From positions 1-22,744 of the forward strand of contig CALDDL010000170.1 of assembly GCA_937936675.1 (NCBI GenBank): a stretch of DNA of 22,744 bases. The letters run 5' to 3'. The stretch comes from an uncultured bacterium. GTDB taxonomy: Bacteria > Bacteroidota > Ignavibacteria > Ignavibacteriales > Melioribacteraceae. The position numbers and the translations under genes were made by a program. The notes beneath the pieces are model-generated. The model did no database searches, was not told where the DNA came from, and worked only from the letters and a program-made list of their open reading frames with translations. Numbering within the stretch: position 1 is the first letter of the stretch; each line of letters opens with the position of its first letter. Of this stretch, positions 6,588 through 15,572 are shown one piece after another.

Positions 6588-7775
6588 TTATTTTTTATAT
6601 TTTTTTAAGAATGGGACATCGTCATTGATATCCGGTCCAAAAAATTTATAGATTATCATTTCATTATTATCTTGATTAACAATCTCTACACCATTAATTG
6701 CCGCTTGGTGCGAGACTAATATTTCATCGCACTCAAAATTACCGGCTTCGATTTTTAATTCGCCGAATTTTCCTTTTCCTTTCCAAACGAGAATATTATA
6801 AACACCTTTTTCTTTAGAGAAATATTTCCCGCCTGGTTTGATATTAATTCTTTTGCCGCTGAATTTATTGGTATTATAAAAGAACCAATATTCTTCGGCT
6901 GTATTCGTAGTTGTAATTAATATGGGCGGAGTGTGTCGATTTTCATAAAAATACGGATCGCCGCTTACTTCCCAATTTATCATATCGAGAATTATTTTTT
7001 CGCCATGAGTCTTTTTATCTTCATCACGAACATCTTTGAATAATAGGTCTTTACTAATCAGTTTCGGTCCGCACTTAGCTTGAAGCATTGCGAATACATC
7101 GGAATCTTCTTGAAGTTCGATAGTAAGTGCAGTACCCGGAGCGTGAAGAGTGCCCGAGGGGACATGAAAACCATCACCGGGAATTTGCTTAAATGCTTTT
7201 GCGAATTGAAGTATCGAATCGTCTTTCCAATTTATCATCGCTGGTAAAAGCAATTCTTGTTTATTCTCATCCACTATATATGGATGTACTCCGAAATATG
7301 TATCGGGAGCTTTACCTGTATCTAAACCTTCTGGGAAATAGTAAGCTTCTTCTTTTGAATTGCATCCTACAAGTTTTGCATGCTCCTGCATCTGATGAAT
7401 ATGATATGGAAGACGTTCTTCATAATCAAATATTTTTGGAAGTCTTCCTAATCCTTTATGGGTCTTGGAATATTCTTCTCCCATGATTAAGTCAGGAGCT
7501 GCTTCCACCGCATCTTTTAGTGTAAGCTCGAGATCATCAATATTTATCATACTCAAACCTTCATTAGGTACGGAGATTTTATTATCGGCTTTGGTTGTGG
7601 ATGCCACCCATCTCTCGCAAATTCCCCCTCTCTCGCCAAGATTATATTCCGATTCGGGAAGACCAAGTCTTTTCCCCGGTGGCAAAAAATCTCTAGCTAC
7701 CCATGCAGGTTTTAATTTCAATAGACCTTTTCGCTTTTCTAATTCTTTTTCTACTGCTTCGCGAATATTTTTCAT
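6588..7775 (-). CDS. Class I mannose-6-phosphate isomerase-like cupin protein
   Basis: The 395-residue cytoplasmic protein has the metal-site layout of class I phosphomannose isomerases. HIH at 125-127 is followed by an acidic pair (E142/E143) in KEEAYYF and then a late histidine, H211, in HVPSGTLHAPG, the family's 'pP.gt.Ha' element. The first ~110 residues match no standard short phosphomannose isomerase in my memory and include KPAWVARDFLPPGKRL. C-terminal strands (about 300-395) look like a second cupin-type barrel. In a glycan operon the likely role is interconversion of a ketose and an aldose or their 6-phosphates. A sugar isomerase acting on an unphosphorylated sugar is an alternative. 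The start is 18 nt after the GH2 stop. Fold assignment is fairly confident, and substrate is open. Confidence 0.72.
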   Translation of the reverse strand: MKNIREAVEKELEKRKGLLKLKPAWVARDFLPPGKRLGLPESEYNLGERGGICERWVASTTKADNKISVPNEGLSMINIDDLELTLKDAVEAAPDLIMGEEYSKTHKGLGRLPKIFDYEERLPYHIHQMQEHAKLVGCNSKEEAYYFPEGLDTGKAPDTYFGVHPYIVDENKQELLLPAMINWKDDSILQFAKAFKQIPGDGFHVPSGTLHAPGTALTIELQEDSDVFAMLQAKCGPKLISKDLLFKDVRDEDKKTHGEKIILDMINWEVSGDPYFYENRHTPPILITTTNTAEEYWFFYNTNKFSGKRINIKPGGKYFSKEKGVYNILVWKGKGKFGELKIEAGNFECDEILVSHQAAINGVEIVNQDNNEMIIYKFFGPDINDDVPFLKKYKK

Positions 7776-7793
7776 TTCATGCCTCTTAAATTT

Positions 7794-10535
7794 TTAGTTA
7801 AGCTTCCAGTTGAATTTTGGATTGCACTTATCACTTTTAATATATTTTATTAATTCATCGGTTAATTGAGTTGTGTATGGATCCGAACCATAATTATCAT
7901 TGTGTTTGAATGAAGATAAAATCAATTTACCTTCGCCTGCATTCATTTGAACCATAAAAGCTGAAGTGAAATGAACCCAGCCGATATACATACCCGAGAG
8001 GACATCATCATAATTTTCTTTTGCAATCTCTCTGATCACATAATTCGGTACTGCTTTTTTAACTTCGAATCCGAGAGACTTACCGAAATTGATTTCACTA
8101 AATGGTGGCTGAGAATCCAATACCCAATTCATATTCGATTGCCAGTTACCGTCTAAATTATCAACATCTCTTCCGCTTATTTTGTATGGTGTTCCTTCAA
8201 TATTTTTACTGTTGCTATCGACTATACAGATTACGTTATAACCATTCTTCAAATAATTAATTACGTTCGGATCGATGTTATTAGTAATGAATACGGCATC
8301 CTTCTGCGGTTCACTTATAAGACTATATTTCTTTATTAGATTTTCTTTCAATTTTTCTAATGAAACACTCTTCTCGATAAATAACATCTGCTTATGATTA
8401 ATCACCTCTTCAGGATAAACAAATAATCGAATAAAATTCTTTGCAAGTTCTTTCCCGTCTTTTTTCAATATGAATTGAAATTGCAGAGCTTTATTTGTAT
8501 TAGTTTTTTCAATCGGATTAGAAAATGTTGCCACTTTTTCTACCGATGTAATTTTAATGTTTCCTAATGTATATTTCTTAATTTCTTGTCCTTCGAGATA
8601 AATCGATAGTTCAGAATTATTCAAATCGGTATTGCTGTAATGAGAAAGATATAGATCAATATTTATTGGCTCATTATCGTAGTAATTATATTTTGTTACT
8701 TCGGGAATAATTATATCGGCTTGCTGAACGTCCGCTAATTCTTTATGACCATATTTGAAATTGCGCCACATATCCATTAGTCCGTTGCTTTCCCAATTGA
8801 TATCGGTAAATTCCGTGATCACGTATCCTTGAATCGGATTCTGAAGACGAATCTGTTCGATCTCATATTTGAGAGCATTAAATTCCACTTTCTGACTTTC
8901 TAATGCGAGAGCAGAATAATCCTTAAATATTCTGTCGTACTTGAAATCTTTTAACCGCTCAAAAACTCCAGCGGGAGTATAATTATCGTCATCATCAAAT
9001 TTTCTATCGAACCAGAATGGAAGTTTTTCGGGCAGTAAAGGCAATCCCCAATTTCCAAATTCTGAAAGAAGAATCGGTTCTTTACCTGTTTGACCTGAAT
9101 CGCCATGTTTTGAGAAAAGCCAATCGGGTCTTTTCGCCATCGATTCTACGAACTCCTTAAATGCATCAGCATTCTCCGGTATTGAATAATATTGATGATA
9201 GTCGTTTAAGTCAGTCTTAATATGAAAATTATTCCAGCAAGCTGAATTATCGACAACTAATCTTCCCGTGGCAATCGATTTAATATAATCATATTCATCG
9301 CCTAACCATTTTCTTTGATCGGCTTTAGACAGGTCGATTCCCCAACTTTCATTAATGATCGTAAGGATTACAATCGAAGGATGATTCCAATCTCGATCGA
9401 GCATCTGCTCTAATGTGTATCTTCCCCTCAGTTTTGTATCGTTATTAAATTGAGACCAATTTGGGAGTTCATACCAAACCAATAAACCCAATTCATCTGC
9501 GAGTTCTAAATATCTTTTCTCTGGTACTTTTATATGGCATCGTAAAAGGTTCAGTCCTAATTGTTTTGCCTTTAACATCTCGTCTCGTATAGCTTCTTCT
9601 GATGGCGAATGATATTGAGTATCTGAATAAAAATTTTGGTCGAGAGCAGAAATCATATAAAATGGCTTACCGTTTAAGTATAGTAATCCATCCTCTGTCT
9701 TAAATTCTCGGAATCCGAATTTATCAGAGAAGATTGATTTACCGACTTTCATTTCAAATCTATATAAATATGGATTATCTATATCCCATAAAATCGGATT
9801 CTTTAATGAACCCGTGATAGTAAAAGAATTATTTCTTATCTCTGCATTTCCTGATTTTTCTAATACTACTTCACCTGATTTATTTTTTATAACTAAGGAA
9901 TAAGGAAATCCGCTAAGTTTTTCTTTCGAATCAAGATTTGTCTTGAACGAAAATTCTCCGTTTAAAGATGGAGTAATATGAGCATTACGAATAAAGGTGG
10001 CGGGTTCGGTGGTGATATAAACCGATTGCCAGATACCGCTATTCTGTGTGTACCAGCTTTGTTTCCCATGCGGTATATTGCGATAATAAATTCCTTCGGC
10101 ATTTGTGCTATCGCCCGGGTCTAAGACACTTAGCAATATTTCATTCTCTCCATTCTTAATATATTTTGTTATATCAAAATAAAAAGGCGTAAATCCCCCT
10201 TCATGTTCTCCTATATATTTTTTATTTATATATAGTTTAGAGAGATAATCCACTGCATCAAAATGAAGAATTATTCTTTTATCTTCTTCCGGTTTATTGA
10301 TATTTATTTTTTTCTTATAGTAGGCATAACCTTGATAATCCATGAGATTATCGATTGCGAGATGCCAATTAGAAGGGACTTTTATCGATTGCCAACCGTT
10401 ATGTGAATCTGCATCGTCTAAAGCGATTGTATTATTTTGATTTTTCAGAAATTCCCAATCGCCGTCTAAACTTATCTTCTGACCTAAAATCGGTAAAGCA
10501 AACAGCAAGATAAATAATGCGAATAACTTTTTCAT
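7794..10535 (-). CDS. Secreted glycoside hydrolase family 2 enzyme with extra C-terminal domain
   Basis: This 913-residue protein begins with a Sec signal peptide (MKKLFALFILLFALPILGQ, 1-19). The GH2 order is visible: a jelly-roll sugar-binding domain (about 20-180, with LDGDWEF and KVPSNW), an Ig-like domain (about 180-285), then the TIM barrel. The acid/base is E396 in INESWG, and the nucleophile candidate is E492 in LSEFGNWG. After about residue 690 a further alpha/beta segment ends with GEGKLILSSF, resembling the amidotransferase-like C-terminal domains found on some GH2 enzymes. GH2 covers beta-galactosidases, beta-mannosidases, beta-glucuronidases and others, and I cannot pick one. The start ATG overlaps the epimerase stop (ATGA). 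No T9SS tail is present, so it is probably periplasmic. Confidence 0.9.
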   Translation of the reverse strand: MKKLFALFILLFALPILGQKISLDGDWEFLKNQNNTIALDDADSHNGWQSIKVPSNWHLAIDNLMDYQGYAYYKKKININKPEEDKRIILHFDAVDYLSKLYINKKYIGEHEGGFTPFYFDITKYIKNGENEILLSVLDPGDSTNAEGIYYRNIPHGKQSWYTQNSGIWQSVYITTEPATFIRNAHITPSLNGEFSFKTNLDSKEKLSGFPYSLVIKNKSGEVVLEKSGNAEIRNNSFTITGSLKNPILWDIDNPYLYRFEMKVGKSIFSDKFGFREFKTEDGLLYLNGKPFYMISALDQNFYSDTQYHSPSEEAIRDEMLKAKQLGLNLLRCHIKVPEKRYLELADELGLLVWYELPNWSQFNNDTKLRGRYTLEQMLDRDWNHPSIVILTIINESWGIDLSKADQRKWLGDEYDYIKSIATGRLVVDNSACWNNFHIKTDLNDYHQYYSIPENADAFKEFVESMAKRPDWLFSKHGDSGQTGKEPILLSEFGNWGLPLLPEKLPFWFDRKFDDDDNYTPAGVFERLKDFKYDRIFKDYSALALESQKVEFNALKYEIEQIRLQNPIQGYVITEFTDINWESNGLMDMWRNFKYGHKELADVQQADIIIPEVTKYNYYDNEPINIDLYLSHYSNTDLNNSELSIYLEGQEIKKYTLGNIKITSVEKVATFSNPIEKTNTNKALQFQFILKKDGKELAKNFIRLFVYPEEVINHKQMLFIEKSVSLEKLKENLIKKYSLISEPQKDAVFITNNIDPNVINYLKNGYNVICIVDSNSKNIEGTPYKISGRDVDNLDGNWQSNMNWVLDSQPPFSEINFGKSLGFEVKKAVPNYVIREIAKENYDDVLSGMYIGWVHFTSAFMVQMNAGEGKLILSSFKHNDNYGSDPYTTQLTDELIKYIKSDKCNPKFNWKLN

Positions 10536-11584
10536 TCTTTAACCCTCGAGATTAATTTTGAATATTCGGACTGCCATTTATTTATAAAGTCTATTTCATC
10601 ATTACGCATCGAATAACCGTTGGAATTTCCTTTGTGCATATTTAAGAACCAATCGATAGTTTCTCTCATCCACTTATCAAAAGGAGTCGAGCAAAAGTTT
10701 ATATCTTTTTTAATTTTATCGATACTGAAAATTGCAGGTCGCCTTGTATTAAATGTAAATACATCGCCTTCATTAGAGTAACTGAATGGAAGTGTATCGA
10801 ATAATTCTTGGGGTATATGAGTTAACTGAGGAGAATGAGACGGATTAATCAGAACAGATAAATCAGAAATATATTCGTTAAGTGTTTTTATCTCTTCGGA
10901 GGCAACATTATAGGCTTCGCCGATAGTAATGGGATAATCAAGAAGATCAACAAATGCTTTAGCGAGATCATTTACAAAAACTACCTGAGAAGAAAAATCA
11001 CCGCTTCCCGGAACGAGAAGAGGTTTCTTATCTAATATTCTTTGAATCCAAAAATAATCTCTTTTTGCCGCATCTTTTGGTCCGCATACATAAGGCGGTC
11101 TAATTGCGGTTACGGCAAAATTCTTTTCATCATGAACAGACCAAAGATATTCTTCAATCTTTCTTTTATTGATCCCATAATCCATTCCGAATGGATTACG
11201 CGGAAAATGAGGCATCAATTTTCTTTGCCATTGATCTTCGGTAATCGGAGTATCGATATTATCTGAAATCATATAGACCGAAACCGTACTGCAATGAATA
11301 AATCTTCCTATCTTTCCTTTCGCCGCTTTATATACAATCTCGGTCTCTCGCGGCTCATAAGCTATCATATCATACATAACATCAAACTTCTCTTTACTAA
11401 ATAGTTCTTTTAGAAGTCTTTCATCATGCCTATCGCCATAGATAATATTTACGTTCTGTGAATCATTAAAACTAATCGGCGTTTTACCTCTCACAAGGAG
11501 AGTAATTGAATGCCCTTTTTCGATCAGAAATTCGGCTATTTTAGAACTGATGAATCCGGTGCCGCCGATTAATAAAATTTTCAT
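10532..11584 (-). CDS. NAD-dependent epimerase/dehydratase family protein (extended SDR)
   Basis: The 350-residue protein has no signal peptide. The N-terminus is a Rossmann dinucleotide-binding motif, LLIGGTGFISSKIAEFL; the family's GxxGxxG appears as GGTGFIS, so the third glycine is a serine. Catalytic residues of an extended short-chain dehydrogenase are present: S99/T100 in HCSTVSVY, then Y136 and K140 in DYGINKRK. A proline/glycine-rich segment (VTAIRPPYVCGP) follows, as in nucleotide-sugar epimerases. Such enzymes epimerise, dehydrate or oxidise sugars, usually as nucleotide sugars; in a degradative operon an oxidoreductase acting on a free sugar is also plausible. It overlaps both neighbours by ATGA (11581-11584 and 10532-10535), so it is strictly co-translated with GH13 and GH2. 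Confidence 0.87.
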   Translation of the reverse strand: MKILLIGGTGFISSKIAEFLIEKGHSITLLVRGKTPISFNDSQNVNIIYGDRHDERLLKELFSKEKFDVMYDMIAYEPRETEIVYKAAKGKIGRFIHCSTVSVYMISDNIDTPITEDQWQRKLMPHFPRNPFGMDYGINKRKIEEYLWSVHDEKNFAVTAIRPPYVCGPKDAAKRDYFWIQRILDKKPLLVPGSGDFSSQVVFVNDLAKAFVDLLDYPITIGEAYNVASEEIKTLNEYISDLSVLINPSHSPQLTHIPQELFDTLPFSYSNEGDVFTFNTRRPAIFSIDKIKKDINFCSTPFDKWMRETIDWFLNMHKGNSNGYSMRNDEIDFINKWQSEYSKLISRVKE

Positions 11585-13923
11585 TTTAATAAAATCATTT
11601 TTTTCATAATTTGTTTATTATCAGTCTGCAATTGATAAAAATAAATTCCGCTTGCATAATTATTAGCATTGAAATTTAATTTATAACTACCCGCCGACTT
11701 AAATTCATCAACTAAAGTTACTATTTCCCTTCCCAAAATATCATAGACCCTGAGACTAACTCTGCTCTCTTTATTCAATGAATATTGAATGGTCGTAGTA
11801 GGATTAAATGGATTAGGATAATTTTGTTCTAATGAGATTTCATTAGGAATTATATTATCAGCGAGTTCATTTTCGATACCCACTATTGTAGCGGTAGTAT
11901 CTGCAAGCAAATAAATCTTTGTAGAATATTTATTTATAATGGTATTAAAAGAAGCGAGATTCGATATTTTTCCCGATATAATTTCTCCTGTTTGAAGCTC
12001 GGTTAAGTAATAAGTTTTTGTCGTATCGAAATTTAATTTTGTAACGGGCAGATCAACTCTCAGATTAATATTCACATCACCCATATTCATAATTGTAATT
12101 ACGTTTTCTTTATCATTCCATCTTCTATATGCGAAAGTATAATTATTAGGAGCAACCGTAAGCTCTTCATAATTTTCAGTACGCAGTGATGAATAATTTT
12201 TTCTTATCTCCATTAATCTTTTGTAGTATTGGAATAAACCCGTTTTATCTCGCGATTCGATAGAATAAGAATCACCGAAAATCATCCAAGTAGAATAAGG
12301 GTGAACTTGGAAACCTGTTTCTTGACCGTTATAAAGCATAGGGACACCATTAAGTGTAAAGATCATTCCCGCTGCCATTTTAGTCCTTTCCAATCCGTGA
12401 TCTTTTATAAAATGATCGGTATCATTATTTTCCAAGAAGCGAAGAATCTTTGAATTACTCGAATAACCTTTACCGTTATTTGTAAGCGCATTTCTGAGGT
12501 ATTGCGATCTTGAGTTCTGAGCAACTTTTGCAAAAACCGTTCCGCTCGGATAATCGGTTTGAAATACCCATTGCGAAACCCAGTCATACGAAGCGCTCCA
12601 ATCATAAGCTACATCGAATCGTTCATCGAATACTTGCGGCTGTGCGGCTTTATCTTCTGCGAGAAGCATTATCTCCGGTTTAATCTCTTTTAGCTTTAGT
12701 CTCATCAACTTAGTAAATTCGGGATTGCGAGCCGTTACCGCCCATACCGCATCATACCTATATCCGTCTATTCCAAATTCTTCTACCCAATAGCGCATTG
12801 CACTAATCATATAATTCTGCACTTCGATATTATCATAATTCAGATTTGGCATATAAACCCAATCAAAATAATGAACAAAACCGTTCGATATTCTTTCGTT
12901 CGATGAATAAGGCGAATTATCTTTTTCCCTTTGATAGAAATTATAGTAATGAGATTTTGTGCCGTACTGAATTGCTTGTTTAGCAAAGTAATGTTCGATA
13001 GAAGAATGATTCGGAACAAAATCGAGAATTACTTTCATGCCATTTTCTTTAGCTGTTTTTATTAAGACTCTAAGATCATTTTCGTTTCCATAATCCGGAC
13101 GAATCTTAAAATAATCCATTATATCATATCCCTGTCCTCTATTCTTTGTAGCGAATATCGGTTGAAGGTAAAGCGTATTTATTCCGAAAGATGCAAGTTC
13201 AGGAATTTTTTTCGTTACGTTAGGTAGTCTTCCATCGGCAACAAAAATATAAGGGGTTACTTGATAGACCACCGCATCATCGATCCAAGCTGCATGATCT
13301 GTTTTTATATCAAAAGCCCTAACCCCATTTTCGTGAAGAGTAATATAAGTTCTGCTCTTTGCCGTATCGCCATTATCATTAATGGTATAAAGATTGAAAT
13401 AATATTCTCCTTCGGGATAGCCCGAGGGTAGGTATGTGGAAACTTCTTGACCCGCTATATTACTGACTAATCCCGTATATGGATTTGACGGGTCTTCGTT
13501 CCAGATAAAGGTGAGATTTTCATTATAAGGATTTTCATCCACTCTCAATTTTAGTGTTACATTATTTCCATCGGCTTCGGCATAAGCGAATACCTCCGGC
13601 AGTGATTTATATAAAAGATTTAATTGAAGTGTATCAGAACTTGTTACGGTGCCTAAACTATCTATTAAAACATAGATATTATTTGAGCCTCTGTTTAACG
13701 TAATATTAAACGCAAATTTATTATCGCTATTAATTTCTAGATTATAAGACGTTCCATTTAGAATTACCGATGCGGTGGAGAATTGATTAGAAGAAACAGT
13801 ACCGGTAATTAATTGTTTATAGTGCCATACTTGATTGCCATATATTTTATCGAACTTTATTTCAAAAGCATTTGCTGCGTTACTAAAGAGAAAAAGAATT
13901 GTTACTATTTTAATTAACTTCAT
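11581..13923 (-). CDS. Secreted GH13 alpha-amylase-family enzyme with T9SS sorting domain
   Basis: I start at the ATG at 13923 (780 residues). It opens a good signal peptide (MKLIKIVTILFLFSNAANA) and overlaps the preceding stop as ATGA. The earlier ATG at 13941 would bury the signal behind six extra residues. Two beta domains (about 20-205) precede the GH13 barrel. Conserved regions are DFVPNH (301-306), GYRYD with nucleophile D391, LLAED with acid/base E423, and ENNDTDHF with D501. The last normally reads NHD, so the histidine that stabilises the transition state is an asparagine here. After a C-terminal beta domain comes a T9SS type A sorting domain (about 690-780, with NYPNPFNP and KKMILLK), so the enzyme should reach the cell surface or medium. 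Alpha-glucan cleavage is the default guess. Confidence 0.9.
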   Translation of the reverse strand: MKLIKIVTILFLFSNAANAFEIKFDKIYGNQVWHYKQLITGTVSSNQFSTASVILNGTSYNLEINSDNKFAFNITLNRGSNNIYVLIDSLGTVTSSDTLQLNLLYKSLPEVFAYAEADGNNVTLKLRVDENPYNENLTFIWNEDPSNPYTGLVSNIAGQEVSTYLPSGYPEGEYYFNLYTINDNGDTAKSRTYITLHENGVRAFDIKTDHAAWIDDAVVYQVTPYIFVADGRLPNVTKKIPELASFGINTLYLQPIFATKNRGQGYDIMDYFKIRPDYGNENDLRVLIKTAKENGMKVILDFVPNHSSIEHYFAKQAIQYGTKSHYYNFYQREKDNSPYSSNERISNGFVHYFDWVYMPNLNYDNIEVQNYMISAMRYWVEEFGIDGYRYDAVWAVTARNPEFTKLMRLKLKEIKPEIMLLAEDKAAQPQVFDERFDVAYDWSASYDWVSQWVFQTDYPSGTVFAKVAQNSRSQYLRNALTNNGKGYSSNSKILRFLENNDTDHFIKDHGLERTKMAAGMIFTLNGVPMLYNGQETGFQVHPYSTWMIFGDSYSIESRDKTGLFQYYKRLMEIRKNYSSLRTENYEELTVAPNNYTFAYRRWNDKENVITIMNMGDVNINLRVDLPVTKLNFDTTKTYYLTELQTGEIISGKISNLASFNTIINKYSTKIYLLADTTATIVGIENELADNIIPNEISLEQNYPNPFNPTTTIQYSLNKESRVSLRVYDILGREIVTLVDEFKSAGSYKLNFNANNYASGIYFYQLQTDNKQIMKKMILLK

Positions 13924-15560
13924 GTTTTTGCTTGTCCCCATTTATGAAGAAGCTCTTTCATACGGTAGTATGATTTCTTTGGTGAGCTATCTTCTTTTAC
14001 TAAACCACCATTCGTAATGAACGGTCTAAAATCTGAAAAATCGTACCAATTAATTGCTTTAATTGTATTGCGAGCATAATAAAGAGTATAAACCTGCTCT
14101 AACCAGTCTGCCTGTAAATCCTCATCCCATTGACGATGCCAATCATAAGGAGCATTATAATCTTTGAAAGGTTGATTGGTATTCGGACTAATGCCACCTG
14201 CGGTTGCACCAATTTCGGTAATATATATCGGTTTATTGAATTTCTCCAATCGTTCCAATAATCGAACGATATCCGAAAGATCGCGTTGAGGGAAATAGAT
14301 TTGGATACCTAAGACATCGAAATCTACTCCGCCTTCAATCATATCGGCAATATATTTTCGAGGTGAACGGAGCGGACGAGTGGCATCCATTCTCGACATT
14401 CTTCCCATTGCCGCATATTCAGCCCATGGGCAGCAGTTATTGATAATTCTTAATACTTTCGGGTTTACTTCTTTAGTCCTCTCGCAAGCTAATTTTGTAA
14501 TCTCTAATATCTGCGCTTCGCTATGATTATGAATATTAGCCCAATCATGATATTCATTCACAACTTCCCACTGCAATATTTTATCGCCATAATGATTAAG
14601 CAAATTATACGTATGATTCTCTACATATTTTTTTAATTCATCAAAATTTTTGTTTTTAAGCCATTCGGGTGTAACAGTCGGATGAAACCAAAATAGAGGA
14701 CGTCCTTGAATAGGAATATTATTTTCAGTTAACCATTCAACAATATTATCTTTTATTCCCCAATTATATCTTCCTTCGGTGGGCTCAAAAAGTTCATACC
14801 ATGAATCCCATACATAATGCGTAGAAGTGGCGAAGGTCATCAGTTCAGAAAATCGTTTTACGAAATCTTCCGATTTAGCCCAAATATATTGCCTGCTTTC
14901 ACAACCGAAATAAACTTTATCGAGACGTTTATTCATCATTATATTCCATTCGGCATGTTCAAGTTCAATCTTCTCGCCGGCATGCAAAGCATAAAGCAAT
15001 GCTTTATCGGATAAATTCGCTACTGTCTCTTCGTCCTTTCCTCTCTTACCCGCAGATTCAAAAAGTTCCAATGAAAGTGCATTTAAGTGATTTACTTCGG
15101 GAGAAAAAACCGTTCCCATTTTTTGATACTGCTTCAATACTCTATTATTACGAGCTGTTCTCGATTTTGCAAGTTCATAATTAAAATTAAATTGAGTTCC
15201 TTTATTAAAATCTTTTATCGAAAAAAGTTCTCCTCCATTATCTGCTGCCAAAGATACATTTCCGAATCCCTCTACAAACCATTGCGTATTAACCGAAAAA
15301 CGACTCTCTTTTAATTCGGCAGGGACTACAATACCATCTTGCGAGATTTTTATATTTGACTTAAACGGATCCTCAAGTTCATCAGTCAAATAAGCAAAAT
15401 TCATTTGCTTCATCCAAGGATGAGGAAATGGTTTGAAGATCAAATCTCCCGTAGTCTGTGCCAATATATTAGAGGCTTTCCCGATTGAAGGAGTAAGACT
15501 TAAAGCCGCAGCCGCTAAACTTCCTCTGAATAAAAAATTTCTTCTATTTATCGAATTCAT
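13920..15560 (-). CDS. GH10-like glycoside hydrolase, array member 5, Tat signal
   Basis: The 546-residue protein begins with a twin-arginine signal (NRRNFLF then an alanine-rich core, about 5-35). The N-terminal beta-rich domain (about 38-145) keeps the array signature in a diverged form: WFVEGFG, ADNGG and NYELAKSR. A helical stretch with LHAGEKIELEHAEW follows, then the GH10-type barrel from about 215. The acid/base is E336 in WEVVNE and the nucleophile is E449 in ITEIG. Cysteines C220 (FGCES) and C376/C377 (NNCC) are conserved across the array. WHRQWDEDLQADW (474-486) is another family block. By eye this is the most diverged of the five copies. It is the last of the array, follows member 4 by 12 nt in the same frame, and its TGA overlaps the GH13 start. 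The fold is firm; a xylanase label would not be. Confidence 0.83.
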   Translation of the reverse strand: MNSINRRNFLFRGSLAAAALSLTPSIGKASNILAQTTGDLIFKPFPHPWMKQMNFAYLTDELEDPFKSNIKISQDGIVVPAELKESRFSVNTQWFVEGFGNVSLAADNGGELFSIKDFNKGTQFNFNYELAKSRTARNNRVLKQYQKMGTVFSPEVNHLNALSLELFESAGKRGKDEETVANLSDKALLYALHAGEKIELEHAEWNIMMNKRLDKVYFGCESRQYIWAKSEDFVKRFSELMTFATSTHYVWDSWYELFEPTEGRYNWGIKDNIVEWLTENNIPIQGRPLFWFHPTVTPEWLKNKNFDELKKYVENHTYNLLNHYGDKILQWEVVNEYHDWANIHNHSEAQILEITKLACERTKEVNPKVLRIINNCCPWAEYAAMGRMSRMDATRPLRSPRKYIADMIEGGVDFDVLGIQIYFPQRDLSDIVRLLERLEKFNKPIYITEIGATAGGISPNTNQPFKDYNAPYDWHRQWDEDLQADWLEQVYTLYYARNTIKAINWYDFSDFRPFITNGGLVKEDSSPKKSYYRMKELLHKWGQAKT

Positions 15561-15572
15561 TTCATTCCCAAA

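Noticed and set aside
6302..7797. Plus-strand frames opposite the ATPase and isomerase-like genes
   Set aside because: Their translations have no motif or signal, while the opposite strand encodes intact conserved proteins.
13924..13941. An upstream ATG at 13941 as the GH13 start, adding six residues
   Set aside because: It would overlap the previous gene by 22 nt and put MGTSKN before an otherwise perfect signal peptide. The ATG at 13923 gives a clean ATGA overlap.
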